From the NCBI GenBank assembly GCA_002428445.1, contig DIWJ01000012.1:62001-126000 (forward strand): DNA of 64,000 nucleotides, read 5' to 3'. The notes beneath the pieces were generated by a model. The model did no database searches. It saw only the letters and a program-made list of their open reading frames with translations, and was not told where the DNA came from. The translations under genes and the position numbers were made by a program. The stretch is from Syntrophaceae bacterium UBA6109. GTDB lineage: Bacteria; Desulfobacterota; Syntrophia; Syntrophales; UBA6109. Shown here one piece after another: positions 1-7,763 of this stretch (its first letter is position 1; each line of letters begins with the position of its first letter).

Positions 1-74
1 AGGAGCCCGGGGGCCAGCGTTGCGCGTTCACGGCTGCGGATGATTTACGGCATACGGCACCTGCCTCGCGGAAA

Positions 75-92
75 GGCGGAAACAACTCCGCC
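75..92 (-). terminator. weak hairpin after the O-methyltransferase gene
   Basis: A perfect 6-bp inverted repeat (GGCGGA/TCCGCC, 6-nt loop) lies 77 bases beyond the stop of the minus-strand methyltransferase gene and is followed on that strand by TTTCC. It may end that transcript, but the T-run is short. I see no gene in bases 1-168. Confidence 0.3.
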
Positions 93-168
93 CGTCTGCG
101 CCAATCTTGAGACCTGCCGCACACGATGTGAGTGTCAAAGATGGGGAGGCAATCATTACCGCATCAGG

Positions 169-1167
169 TCATGCGGGTTTGAAGGCTTCGATCAAAGCGT
201 CCATGTGCTCACCCGGCTGAATCAGCCGCACCCTCGAAAAGCCCGCTTCTTCGAGCCCATCCTTGATTTCCTCGAAGGTGTAGGTGGACCCCCCTGCCGT
301 GTTCACAAGCATGTTGACGGCGAAGACGGCTCCGTCTCTGGGCGCGGTTCGGCCGGGTTCCATGACGTGATCGCGGATGATCATCCTTCCTCCCGGGAGC
401 AGGGCGCGCAGCACCTTCCGGAACAGCGCGACGTTTTGCCCGGTGCTGTTCTGGTGGATAATGGCGGAAAGCAGGGCCAGGTCGTGACCGCCGGGAAGTT
501 CCTCCTCGTAAAAATCGCCCGCCTCGAGACGGACGCGGTCAAGCATTCCCGCTTCCGCCAGACGCTCGCGGGCGATCTGGATGACAGCGGGCCTGTCGAA
601 AAGCGTTGCCTCCATTTCCGGGGCGGCTTGGAGGAAGGCGATGGTGTAGGTGCCGGAAGCGCCGCCCACGTCGAGCAGGTTCCTTGCGGAACCGGGCTGG
701 ATTGCGGCCGCGATTTTCTCTGCGAGGGCAGTCCCGACGACGTGCATGGCTCCGATGAAGGCGCGGATTTCATCTGCAGTACGGGCGGAAGAAGCCGCGG
801 CTTCGCTTGCGCCCTTCCCCTTCACGATGGGCGTGAAACTGGACCAGCGCTCCCAGAGGTGGGCCGCGTGGAGAATCATCGGCAGCACCGACCGGGAACT
901 CCTGTCGGTCAGAAACGGGGCGGCATCCGGCGCACACCGATAGATGCCTTCCTGTTTGGACAGCAGACCCATCGCCGTCAGCGCGTCGAGGAGGATGGTC
1001 AGACCCCGCAGATCGGCAGCCAGTCTGCCGGCAAGATCTTCGGCCGTCGACGGTCGTCCGTCCAGAAGGGTGAAAAGGTTCATCTCGGCCGCGGACAGAA
1101 GAATGCGGCTCTCCATGAACTGCCGGGCGAGTTTCAGGATGGCATCAGGGCTATTGTCTGGTTTCAT
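169..1167 (-). CDS. SAM-dependent O-methyltransferase (acetylserotonin/caffeate O-methyltransferase-like)
   Basis: A 332-residue class I methyltransferase of the type that acts on small-molecule hydroxyl groups. The N-terminal ~90 residues form a winged-helix dimerisation region (RILLSAAEMNLFTLL, then the LTIL/LLDALTAMGLL helices). The C-terminal Rossmann domain has motif I LLDVGGASGTYT near residue 165 and the late GGRMIIRDHVMEP segment typical of this family. It is cytoplasmic with no signal peptide. It lies 82 bases downstream of a flavin reductase on the same strand and is probably cotranscribed with it. The substrate cannot be read from the sequence. No strong ribosome-binding site precedes the ATG at 1167. 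Confidence 0.8.
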   Translation of the reverse strand: MKPDNSPDAILKLARQFMESRILLSAAEMNLFTLLDGRPSTAEDLAGRLAADLRGLTILLDALTAMGLLSKQEGIYRCAPDAAPFLTDRSSRSVLPMILHAAHLWERWSSFTPIVKGKGASEAAASSARTADEIRAFIGAMHVVGTALAEKIAAAIQPGSARNLLDVGGASGTYTIAFLQAAPEMEATLFDRPAVIQIARERLAEAGMLDRVRLEAGDFYEEELPGGHDLALLSAIIHQNSTGQNVALFRKVLRALLPGGRMIIRDHVMEPGRTAPRDGAVFAVNMLVNTAGGSTYTFEEIKDGLEEAGFSRVRLIQPGEHMDALIEAFKPA

Positions 1168-1249
1168 GGGCAGCGTCCGACCTTATCGTCTCCAGGCACA
1201 ACATCCGTTCCCGGCCGGTCTCGATGGAGAGACCCGGGCCGGCCCAGGT

Positions 1250-1750
1250 TCAGTCGGTTTCATAGCAAGCCAAGATTTCCCCGAAATACAGCGTATGGTA
1301 ATCCTTCTGAGGATAAAAGGATGCGTCACAGTCTTTGTCAAAGTACGCCGGGTCCATGGCGGACCTGTAGACGATCCTGCACTCGTAATGGCGCCCCGGT
1401 ATTTTCAGGATCGGCGAACCGACCTCACGGCTGTCGTCCGTCTCCATGTTGCACATCTTGAACTTGTCCACGGTCCGTCCGGATTTCGTGCCGCAATAGG
1501 CGACCTCTTTGCGCATATTTCCTGCAGGGACCGTGACCGTGAAATCCCCGGCAGCCTCGATGATCCCGAATGTGTGCCGCGTGCGGCGCACGGCCACCAT
1601 CATGACCGGTTTGTTCCATATGACCCCGAAAGTGGCCCAGCCGATTGTCATCGTGTTGAGGGTCTTCCCGGATTTCACAGTCAGGAAAGCGCCTTCTTTG
1701 ATTCTGCGGATGCTGTCTTCGATAACGGTCAAGCATTTCACATCTTTCAT
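1250..1750 (-). CDS. flavin reductase-like (FMN-binding split-barrel) protein
   Basis: A 166-residue protein of the flavin reductase/FMN-binding split-barrel family. The segments LNTMTIGWATFGVIWNKPV and VAVRRTRHTFGIIEA are the usual flavin-contact region near residues 30-65, and VTVPAGNMRKEVAYCGTKSGR follows. Such proteins bind FMN and either reduce it with NAD(P)H or act as small flavoprotein oxidoreductases. The ATG at 1750 is preceded by GGGAG at good spacing. It is the first gene of a likely two-gene operon with the downstream O-methyltransferase. Physiological substrate unknown. Confidence 0.75.
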   Translation of the reverse strand: MKDVKCLTVIEDSIRRIKEGAFLTVKSGKTLNTMTIGWATFGVIWNKPVMMVAVRRTRHTFGIIEAAGDFTVTVPAGNMRKEVAYCGTKSGRTVDKFKMCNMETDDSREVGSPILKIPGRHYECRIVYRSAMDPAYFDKDCDASFYPQKDYHTLYFGEILACYETD

Positions 1751-2061
1751 GGAAAAACTCCCTTGTTTTGGAAGGAATCCCGGTGCTTGGTGAAGATCCC
1801 CGGCATCCCGGCAGCCACATTTCCCCCGCCTTCACCGGCGGGGGCTCATCGCGCGAACGGTCTCATTATAATCGACACTACGCCGGAAGGTCCATCAGGA
1901 AAAAGATCAAATCGGGGCCGCAAATGCCTGAACACGGCGCAATCTGCTTCCCTCCATAATTTCTTTCACCATGGCTTGGAACTGTGCCATAATATAGCTG
2001 CAGTATGTCGATGAAACTCGTCACAGGAAAATCTGTCCGCACTTGGGAAAGGAGGTCTGCC
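1751..2061. other. divergent intergenic region with a leader hairpin
   Basis: This 311-base region separates the flavin reductase (minus) from the kinase-like gene (plus). It holds a perfect 8-bp inverted repeat, CCCCCGCC/GGCGGGGG with a 6-nt loop, at 1823-1844. The repeat would lie near the start of the flavin reductase leader and has no T-run. No protein-coding signal is convincing here. Confidence 0.5.
1865..1894 (-). promoter_or_regulatory. candidate sigma-70 promoter for the flavin reductase operon
   Basis: On the minus strand, TGGACC (-35-like, 4/6) is followed after 18 bases by a perfect TATAAT. Predicted transcription starts near 1858, giving a leader of about 108 bases that contains the hairpin at 1823-1844. 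Confidence 0.4.
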
Positions 2062-2763
2062 ATGAGAGTAACGCAAAACCGTTCCATCGACCAGCTCATC
2101 GGAGAGCAACTGGCCAAATGGAACTCCGAAAAGGGCAAGAAGAAACGGGATGCCGTCAAGCCCGGTCCTTGCATCACGGTCTCACGCGAACCCGGCAGCG
2201 GCGGCAGCGAGATTGCGCGCCAGCTTGCCAGAGACCTCGGCATGGATCTCATCGGCGCCCAGATTATTCAACAGGTCGCCGAACGGGCGGATATCAGCGA
2301 GAAGGTCATCGCCTCCCTGGATGAAAAGGAAGTCCGCCTGAGGGATAGCTGGCTCAGTTCACTGTTCAGTTCCCGCCACCTGTGGCCGGACGAATACCTG
2401 CGGCATCTCACCAAGGTCGTCGGCACGATCGGCAAACAAGGCAACGCCGTTATTGTGGGGAGGGGCAGTCAGTTTATCCTGCCGCCTCAAGAGGCGCTCC
2501 GCCTGCGCCTGATTGCACCCCTGGAGTTCCGGATTCGCAACGTGATGAAGGACTCGAATTCGGACTTTGAAACGGCGGAGCGTTATGTCTACAAGACGGA
2601 ATCCGAGCGGGACGCATTTCATCGAAGACACTTTCACATCGACTGGACGAGTCCCGTTTACTACGATCTGGTCGTCAATACAGGCTATATCGGCATCGAA
2701 GGGGCTGCGGAAACCATCAAGACGGCCTTTCAGGTATGGAAGAAACGCCAGGGGTATGCGTGA
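2062..2763 (+). CDS. cytidylate kinase-like family protein
   Basis: A 233-residue P-loop kinase-like protein. CITVSREPGSGGSEIARQLA near residues 35-55 is the Walker A region of the cytidylate kinase-like (AAK6) family, and ALRLRLIAPLEFRIRNVM and FHIDWTSPVYYDLVVNTG are later conserved blocks. These proteins resemble CMP kinase but are usually separate from the essential Cmk, and their substrate is mostly unknown. The start at 2062 is chosen because AAAGGAGGT sits 5-6 bases upstream; an in-frame ATG at 2005 has no such site and adds a non-conserved extension. It appears monocistronic. Confidence 0.75.
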   Translation: MRVTQNRSIDQLIGEQLAKWNSEKGKKKRDAVKPGPCITVSREPGSGGSEIARQLARDLGMDLIGAQIIQQVAERADISEKVIASLDEKEVRLRDSWLSSLFSSRHLWPDEYLRHLTKVVGTIGKQGNAVIVGRGSQFILPPQEALRLRLIAPLEFRIRNVMKDSNSDFETAERYVYKTESERDAFHRRHFHIDWTSPVYYDLVVNTGYIGIEGAAETIKTAFQVWKKRQGYA

Positions 2764-2895
2764 GGGGAAAACCATCAACCGGCGGCAACGATCGTCGTTG
2801 CCGCCGGGGCTTGCAGGACGTTCCAGCTTCAACCCGTCACGTCTCAAACACATCACAAACCCTGCGGCCCGCGAGTCCGCTCGTCTTTGCCTTTC

Positions 2896-3933
2896 TTACA
2901 GTATCCACTCCGAGACATAGCCCAGAAGCGCTGCACCGACGAGACTGATCGCAAGGTAGAGGACGAACACGGGCCTGCGGACGACGCCCCAGACCGCCGT
3001 CATGGCGGGGATCGTCGTCACGGGACCCGCGATCAGGAAAGCGATGGCCGCGCCCGGCTGCATCCCCTGGACAAGCAGACCCTTCACGATGGGCAGGGCG
3101 CTCAGGTTGCCAAGGTAGAGCGGCACACCGACCAACGCCGACAGAGGAATCGCGAAACGGCTCTCGCTGCCCAGGACGGCGGCAATCGTCTCCTGCGGTA
3201 CATAGCGGGTGATGAGCGCTTCGAGGAGGAAAGCCAGAAGCAGCCAGCGCCCCAGCCGCCAACTCTGGTCCCACATCTTCCGCGCAAAGACCGGCCAGTC
3301 GATGGCGCGGAAACTGGCCGCCGTCGAATCCCACCAGGCGGGACGCCCGATAACCGGCAAAACGCCGGCGGCGGTTGTCTTGACGGCGGCGCAGCAGGCC
3401 GCCGCAGGCAGAATGGTCAGACCGGCCGGCGCCGCTGCCGGCTTCGGCTTTGCGGTGCAGCAAGGCGCGACCTTCAGTATGTCCGTTTCATCCGCGGGCA
3501 TGTAATGGCGGAAGTATCCCATGCGGGTAAGGGCCAGTGTCAGATAACCCGCCGTCAGGCTCAGGGCCAGGGACGATCCCAGTCTCGCCAGCGCCAGCGG
3601 CCAGCCCAGGATACCGACGCTGAGCGTGAAGATCTCGGGGTCCATCGTCGGCGAAGCGATCCAGAATGACATCACCGGCGCGAGCGGCACGCCGCTGGCG
3701 AGCAGCCCGGCGATGACCGGGATGACAGTGCAGGAGCAGAAGGGGCTGAAGGCCCCGACCGCCGTCGCCAGCAGCACCGAAAGCCCCGGGCGTGAAGCGA
3801 AGGCCCTGCGGATGGCGTCCTTCATATCCAGCATGTTGATCATGACGCTCAGGAACATGCTCAACAGGAAGAACGGCAGCACCTTCCAGACGGCGCTGCC
3901 GATAAAACGGAGGATCTCATAAAGGTCGTTCAT
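2896..3933 (-). CDS. permease of the ArsP/DUF318 family (metal or metalloid efflux)
   Basis: A 345-residue inner-membrane permease with about eight hydrophobic segments. The family hallmark is FSPFCSC at residues 62-68, resembling the FCSC motif of ArsP-type permeases that export organoarsenicals or soft metals. A central cytoplasmic loop carries two vicinal cysteine pairs (C158/C159 and C180/C181), which fits a thiophilic ligand and also the SO_0444-type Cu/Zn efflux group. ATG 3933 has AAAGGAG upstream; a GTG codon just before it is less likely. The gene follows an ArsR regulator on the same strand, and an identical operator lies before each gene. The exact metal is not determinable. Confidence 0.8.
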   Translation of the reverse strand: MNDLYEILRFIGSAVWKVLPFFLLSMFLSVMINMLDMKDAIRRAFASRPGLSVLLATAVGAFSPFCSCTVIPVIAGLLASGVPLAPVMSFWIASPTMDPEIFTLSVGILGWPLALARLGSSLALSLTAGYLTLALTRMGYFRHYMPADETDILKVAPCCTAKPKPAAAPAGLTILPAAACCAAVKTTAAGVLPVIGRPAWWDSTAASFRAIDWPVFARKMWDQSWRLGRWLLLAFLLEALITRYVPQETIAAVLGSESRFAIPLSALVGVPLYLGNLSALPIVKGLLVQGMQPGAAIAFLIAGPVTTIPAMTAVWGVVRRPVFVLYLAISLVGAALLGYVSEWIL

Positions 3934-3945
3934 CACGGCTCCTTT

Positions 3946-3961
3946 ATCGTAGTTTTACGAT
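3946..3961 (-). promoter_or_regulatory. ArsR operator copy 2 (ATCGTA-N4-TACGAT)
   Basis: A perfect 6-bp dyad ATCGTA/TACGAT with a 4-base centre lies 12 bases upstream of the permease ATG and overlaps its ribosome-binding region. The same half-sites and spacing occur upstream of arsR at 4339-4354. Confidence 0.7.
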
Positions 3962-4013
3962 ATATTCGGCCCAAAAAAGCGCCCTCTCGGGCATCGGTTC
4001 GAACGTCATCATT

Positions 4014-4322
4014 TCAACAGCAAACGGACAGCCAGCGGTCGATCTGTTCCCTCAGCCAGGCGAGATTCTCCAGATCCAGGCAATAGCAGGTGGCCGGCCC
4101 CTCGATCTCGCCGCGGATCAGGCCCGCCTCGCGGAGCACCTTGAGATGCTGGCTGACCGTCGATTGCGCCAGCGGCGTGGCATCCACGATGTCGGCCGTG
4201 ATGCAGGTCTTCCTCTGCGCCAGAAATTCCATGATTCCAAAACGGATCGGGTTGCCCAGCGCCTTGAGCATCTTCGCCAGGCGCCGTTGGTCGGTTCGGG
4301 GTGCAGGCTTCCTTGCGGCCAT
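4014..4322 (-). CDS. ArsR/SmtB-family metal-sensing repressor
   Basis: A 102-residue winged-helix protein. LKALGNPIRFGIMEFLAQ starts the DNA-binding domain and STVSQHLKVLREAGLI is the recognition helix-turn-helix. Cysteines at 40, 79, 81, 101 and 102, including TCYC and a C-terminal CC, are plausible ligands for arsenite, antimonite or a soft metal. ATG 4322 is preferred over an upstream start near 4427 because AAAGGA precedes it, the length is typical of the family, and the longer form would run through the operator. It leads the two-gene operon with the permease and probably represses it and itself. Confidence 0.88.
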   Translation of the reverse strand: MAARKPAPRTDQRRLAKMLKALGNPIRFGIMEFLAQRKTCITADIVDATPLAQSTVSQHLKVLREAGLIRGEIEGPATCYCLDLENLAWLREQIDRWLSVCC

Positions 4323-4338
4323 CGTTCGCGTTTCCTTT

Positions 4339-4354
4339 ATCGTATTTATACGAT
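4339..4354 (-). promoter_or_regulatory. ArsR operator copy 1 (ATCGTA-N4-TACGAT)
   Basis: A perfect dyad ATCGTA/TACGAT with 4-base spacing lies 16 bases upstream of the arsR start codon. Position and duplication before both genes of the operon indicate an autoregulatory operator. Confidence 0.72.
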
Positions 4355-4485
4355 ATAAAACCAGCCCTGTCAAGGAGGTTTTTCCCCCCTCCCTGCCTTT
4401 CATGGAAAGACTTGAATAATCCCCCAAAACCCTTTATGGATGGACAGTACGAAGGTCATTCTGGAAGGGATCGGAGAACAGCATC

Positions 4486-4788
4486 ATGCCGAAAGTCGCC
4501 ATCGACAAGCTTGCTCCGGGGATGAAACTCTCCCAACCGCTGGCGGCGCCGAACGGTCTTGTCCTGCTCAGCGAGGGCACGGAACTGACGGAAAAGTGGA
4601 TCTCCCGGATCGAAGACATGAACGTGGACTTCGTCCATGTCGAAGGTGCCTCCGATCCGGGCATGCCCAGGGAGGAAATGATGGCCCGCCTGGACGCCCG
4701 CTTCGCCCCGGTGGAAAACCAGCCCCATATGGGCAACCTCAAGAAGATCGTCAAAGACCACATCGAGACCCTCTATGCCCAATCTTGA
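4486..4788 (+). CDS. small protein associated with an HDOD gene (DUF3391-like)
   Basis: A 100-residue soluble protein beginning MPKVAIDKLAPGMKLSQPL and continuing GLVLLSEGTELTEKWISRIEDMNVDFVHVEG. This pattern is like the N-terminal module often found before HD-GYP or HDOD domains. Here it is a separate gene whose 3' end overlaps the HDOD gene by 14 bases, so the two are translationally coupled. ATG 4486 is preceded by GGAGAACA. Its role is probably to modulate the partner HDOD protein; no enzymatic motif is visible. Confidence 0.65.
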   Translation: MPKVAIDKLAPGMKLSQPLAAPNGLVLLSEGTELTEKWISRIEDMNVDFVHVEGASDPGMPREEMMARLDARFAPVENQPHMGNLKKIVKDHIETLYAQS

Positions 4789-5620
4789 CATCCGGAATTC
4801 CCGGAACCGCATTGAAAATATCAACGCCCTGCCCACGGTTCCCGGCACGCTGAAGCGCATCTCCGGCATCATCGAAAAGCCGCGTCTGGCCCTGGAGGAA
4901 ATCAGCCGGTTCGTCGCCGGCGACCCCGCCCTGACGAGCAAGGTCCTCAAGATGGTCAACTCGGCCGTCTACGGCTTCCCGGGACGGATCTCGTCCGTCC
5001 CGCACGCCATCATGCTGCTCGGACTGAACGTCGTGAAGGGTCTGCTGCTGGGTATTTCCGTTTTCGATATCATGCAGAAGGTCATGGGCGGGCTGTGGGA
5101 GCACTCGGTCGCCTGTGCCGTCGTCTCCCGCTCCATCGCCGAGAAGATGAAGACGCGGGTGAAGGATCCCGAGGAGGTTTCCGTCTCCGGCCTTCTGCAC
5201 GACATGGGCAAGGTCATCCTCATGCTGGAGTACCAGGAGCCCTACCAGGAGGCCATGCACGCGGCGGAATCGCGACGCCTTCCCATTTCCCACACGGAAA
5301 AAGAAATCTTCCAGGAGACCCACGCGGCCGTCGGGATGTGGCTGTCTCAGAAATGGCGTTTCCCGGAAAACCTCGTCGAGGCGATGGCCTATCATCACAA
5401 TCCATCCCTTGCCAAAGTCGCGCCCGTGGAAACGGCCGTCGTCCATCTGGCCGACATCCTGGTGAGGGCAAGAGGCATCGGGTTCGCCGGCGATCCCTTT
5501 GTTCCCGCCGTTGATCCGGCAGCCTATGACCTGCTCGGACTGTCCGACGGGGACATCCGGGACATCCTGACGGCGCTGGAAAAATCGATCGAGCAGGACA
5601 CCGACCTCTCACTTTCATGA
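4775..5620 (+). CDS. HDOD domain signalling protein
   Basis: A 281-residue protein consisting mainly of an HDOD domain. INALPTVPGTLKRISGII begins the domain, DPALTSKVLKMVNSAVYGF and ISSVPHAIMLLGLNVVKGLL are family blocks, and VSGLLHDMGKVILM keeps an HD-like pair. HDOD proteins are non-hydrolytic HD relatives that act as scaffolds in signalling and motility control. It overlaps the gene before by 14 bases and the GGDEF gene after by an ATGA junction, so the three form one operon. A direct link to cyclic-di-GMP levels is inferred from that context. Confidence 0.85.
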   Translation: MPNLDIRNSRNRIENINALPTVPGTLKRISGIIEKPRLALEEISRFVAGDPALTSKVLKMVNSAVYGFPGRISSVPHAIMLLGLNVVKGLLLGISVFDIMQKVMGGLWEHSVACAVVSRSIAEKMKTRVKDPEEVSVSGLLHDMGKVILMLEYQEPYQEAMHAAESRRLPISHTEKEIFQETHAAVGMWLSQKWRFPENLVEAMAYHHNPSLAKVAPVETAVVHLADILVRARGIGFAGDPFVPAVDPAAYDLLGLSDGDIRDILTALEKSIEQDTDLSLS

Positions 5621-6546
5621 TGAAAACGATCGTCGTCATTTCACAGGATATCGTACTTGCCACCCGCGCCGAGGCATGCCTGAAAGAATCCTTCCAGACC
5701 GTTGTCTTCAAGAACATACAATCGGCGCTGGACTACATCTACAACGCCGTCCCCAGCCTCATCGTAGCCGACCTCCCGGCCGAGGACAAGACGACAGGGA
5801 CCTTCATCAGCAATCTCAAGGAAGATCCCATCTTCAGCCAGTTGCCCGTCCTCGCCCTTCTGAACGACCGCGCCGAGCTCCCGGGACTGCTCACCGTCCT
5901 GGTCGAGGACTACATCTGGAAGGCCGATCTCGAGACGGAACTGCTTACCCGGACGAGGCTCGCCATCCTCCGTTCCGAGCGAATCGTCGAGGTCAACCCC
6001 CTCACCCGCCTGCCCGGCAACATCTCCATCAACCGCCAGATCGAGGATCGCATCAACCGCGGGAATTCCTTCGCCTTTGCCTACGCCGACATCGACTTCT
6101 TCAAGCCCTTCAACGACAAGTACGGATTCAGCCGCGGCGACGAGGTCATCAAGATGGCGGGGCGGATCGTCCTCAACATGGTCAAGAACCGCCAGCCCCA
6201 GGGAAGTTTCGTCGGGCATGTCGGAGGCGACGACTTTGTCTTCATCACGGATATTTCCGGCATGGAGGAGACGGCCCGGGAGATTGTCGGGGCCTTCGAT
6301 GACCTGATTCCCACCTTCTACGACCACGATGACCGCGACCGCGGCTTCATCCGGTCGGTGGACCGCCAGGGCAAAACCCGCGACTTCCCCGTCATGGGAA
6401 TCTCGATCGGCATCACGGACACGCGCTGCCGCAAATTCTCTCACTACGGCGAGTTGACGGAAACGGCCTCGGAGATGAAGAAACAGGCCAAGCAGACACG
6501 GGGCAGTTCCTTCGCCGTCGATCAGCGGCGGGAAAACGGCGCCTGA
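5617..6546 (+). CDS. receiver-like and GGDEF domain protein (GGDDF variant)
   Basis: A 309-residue protein. Residues 1-120 resemble a CheY-like fold (TIVVISQDIVLATRAEACL, SLIVADLP, IWKADLE), although a full phospho-acceptor site is not certain. Residues 125-300 are a GGDEF domain: NPLTRLPGN, YADIDFFKPFNDKYGFSRGDEVI and VGGDDFVFI. The signature is GGDDF, and no RxxD inhibitory site lies at the usual five residues upstream. It could be a diguanylate cyclase or a degenerate receptor. It overlaps the HDOD gene (ATGA) and is the last gene of the operon. Confidence 0.82.
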   Translation: MMKTIVVISQDIVLATRAEACLKESFQTVVFKNIQSALDYIYNAVPSLIVADLPAEDKTTGTFISNLKEDPIFSQLPVLALLNDRAELPGLLTVLVEDYIWKADLETELLTRTRLAILRSERIVEVNPLTRLPGNISINRQIEDRINRGNSFAFAYADIDFFKPFNDKYGFSRGDEVIKMAGRIVLNMVKNRQPQGSFVGHVGGDDFVFITDISGMEETAREIVGAFDDLIPTFYDHDDRDRGFIRSVDRQGKTRDFPVMGISIGITDTRCRKFSHYGELTETASEMKKQAKQTRGSSFAVDQRRENGA

Positions 6547-6642
6547 AAGATCCCTCCCTTTGCGAAAAAGCATTGACAAATCCCGCCGCTTCCTCCAGGA
6601 CATTCCTCGGGCAGCTATTTCGCTGCGGAGGGTCGTCAAGGC

Positions 6643-7689
6643 ATGGTGAAAAAGAGGCCGCGGGTCGGGATCGCGCTCGGCACCGGCGGGGCGAAGGGCG
6701 GCGCCCACATCGGGGTGCTGGATGTGTTTCGGGAAAACGGCATCCCCGTCGACGTGGTCGTGGGATCGAGCGCGGGAGCCTTCGTCGGCGCCCTGTACGC
6801 CGCGGGCTCCCTCGGAAAGATCAAGGCCGTCGTCCGGGATCTCACGCTTCGCGAGTCACTCGGCTACTATGTCGACCCCGTTTTTCCGCGGTCGGGATTC
6901 CTTGCAGGAAAAAAGGCCCGGGCGTTTCTCCGCAGCATCCTCGGGGATGTGAAAATCGAAGACCTGCCCGTCCGTTTCGCCGCCGTCGCAACCGATCTCC
7001 ACACCGGCGAGACCGTGGCCATCGACCGCGGTCCCCTGGCCGACGCCGTCATGGCAAGCATTTCCCTCCCGGGCATTTTCAAACCCGTCATCCACATGGA
7101 CCGGCTGCTGACGGACGGGGGGGTCACCGACCCGCTCCCGCTCGATATTCTCAAGCGCTACGCGCCGGACATTACCATCGCCGTGAACCTGCACCCGCGG
7201 ATGCCGGACCGCTTCGACAGCGTCCGCCGCAAGGCCGTCCTCCGGGAGGAAAAGAAGGTCCTGGAAAAGGATGTGGACGTCCCCTCCTGGATCATGGAGC
7301 GCTTCTCAGCCATGGCCGGCTCGGGAATCGTTCAAAACGGCATCGCGCCCCTTGCCCGGAACATCTTTCGGCGCCTCAACGGCAACGCCATCCGCGACTC
7401 CTACTTTGTCGAGGTGCTGCGCGAGCAGTTCGGCGGCGGGGCTAAGAAAACTGCGCCGCCCCGGCCGCATGTCCTGAACATCTTCGACGTCCTTCTTGCC
7501 TCCGCCAACATTCAGCAGTACCAGAAGAACAAACTCATCCTCGCGCACGAGAGCCACGATGTCCTGATCGCCCCCGATGTCACCGACATCAGTTCGCTGG
7601 AATTTTCCCGGGTCGAGGAGGCGATTGCCGAGGGCCGCCGGAAGGCCGCCGAGGCCGTCGGACAGATCAAGACGCTGCTGAAGAGATGA
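6643..7689 (+). CDS. patatin-like phospholipase
   Basis: A 348-residue patatin-family serine hydrolase. VGIALGTGGAKGGAHIGVLDV supplies the glycine-rich oxyanion hole. GSSAG carries the nucleophile Ser43, and the dyad aspartate is Asp158 in LTDGGVTDPLP. These enzymes hydrolyse acyl esters of phospholipids or similar lipids. There is no signal peptide, so it is probably cytoplasmic, like RssA/YchK-type patatins. The C-terminal third (about 210-345) has no recognised domain. It stands alone, with its own promoter region after the GGDEF operon. Confidence 0.88.
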   Translation: MVKKRPRVGIALGTGGAKGGAHIGVLDVFRENGIPVDVVVGSSAGAFVGALYAAGSLGKIKAVVRDLTLRESLGYYVDPVFPRSGFLAGKKARAFLRSILGDVKIEDLPVRFAAVATDLHTGETVAIDRGPLADAVMASISLPGIFKPVIHMDRLLTDGGVTDPLPLDILKRYAPDITIAVNLHPRMPDRFDSVRRKAVLREEKKVLEKDVDVPSWIMERFSAMAGSGIVQNGIAPLARNIFRRLNGNAIRDSYFVEVLREQFGGGAKKTAPPRPHVLNIFDVLLASANIQQYQKNKLILAHESHDVLIAPDVTDISSLEFSRVEEAIAEGRRKAAEAVGQIKTLLKR

Positions 7690-7695
7690 GTCCCG

Positions 7696-7725
7696 TTGCA
7701 TTGTCCCCCGACAATCTCCTATAAT
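7696..7725 (+). promoter_or_regulatory. sigma-70-type promoter for the phosphoesterase-nucleotidyltransferase gene
   Basis: TTGCAT, an 18-base spacer and a perfect TATAAT sit 39 bases upstream of ATG 7764. A small inverted repeat, TTGTC-CCCC-GACAA, lies within the spacer at 7701-7714. Confidence 0.5.
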
Positions 7726-7763
7726 ACGGCATCATTCGATCGCGGGCATCCGGGAAGACGATC

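Noticed and set aside
1..168. tRNA or gene end at the left edge
   Set aside because: No T-loop GGTTCGA-like sequence and no coherent reading frame.
1965..1995. Sigma-54 promoter before the cytidylate-kinase-like gene (TGGCTTGG...GTGC)
   Set aside because: The GG-to-GC spacing is one base too long.
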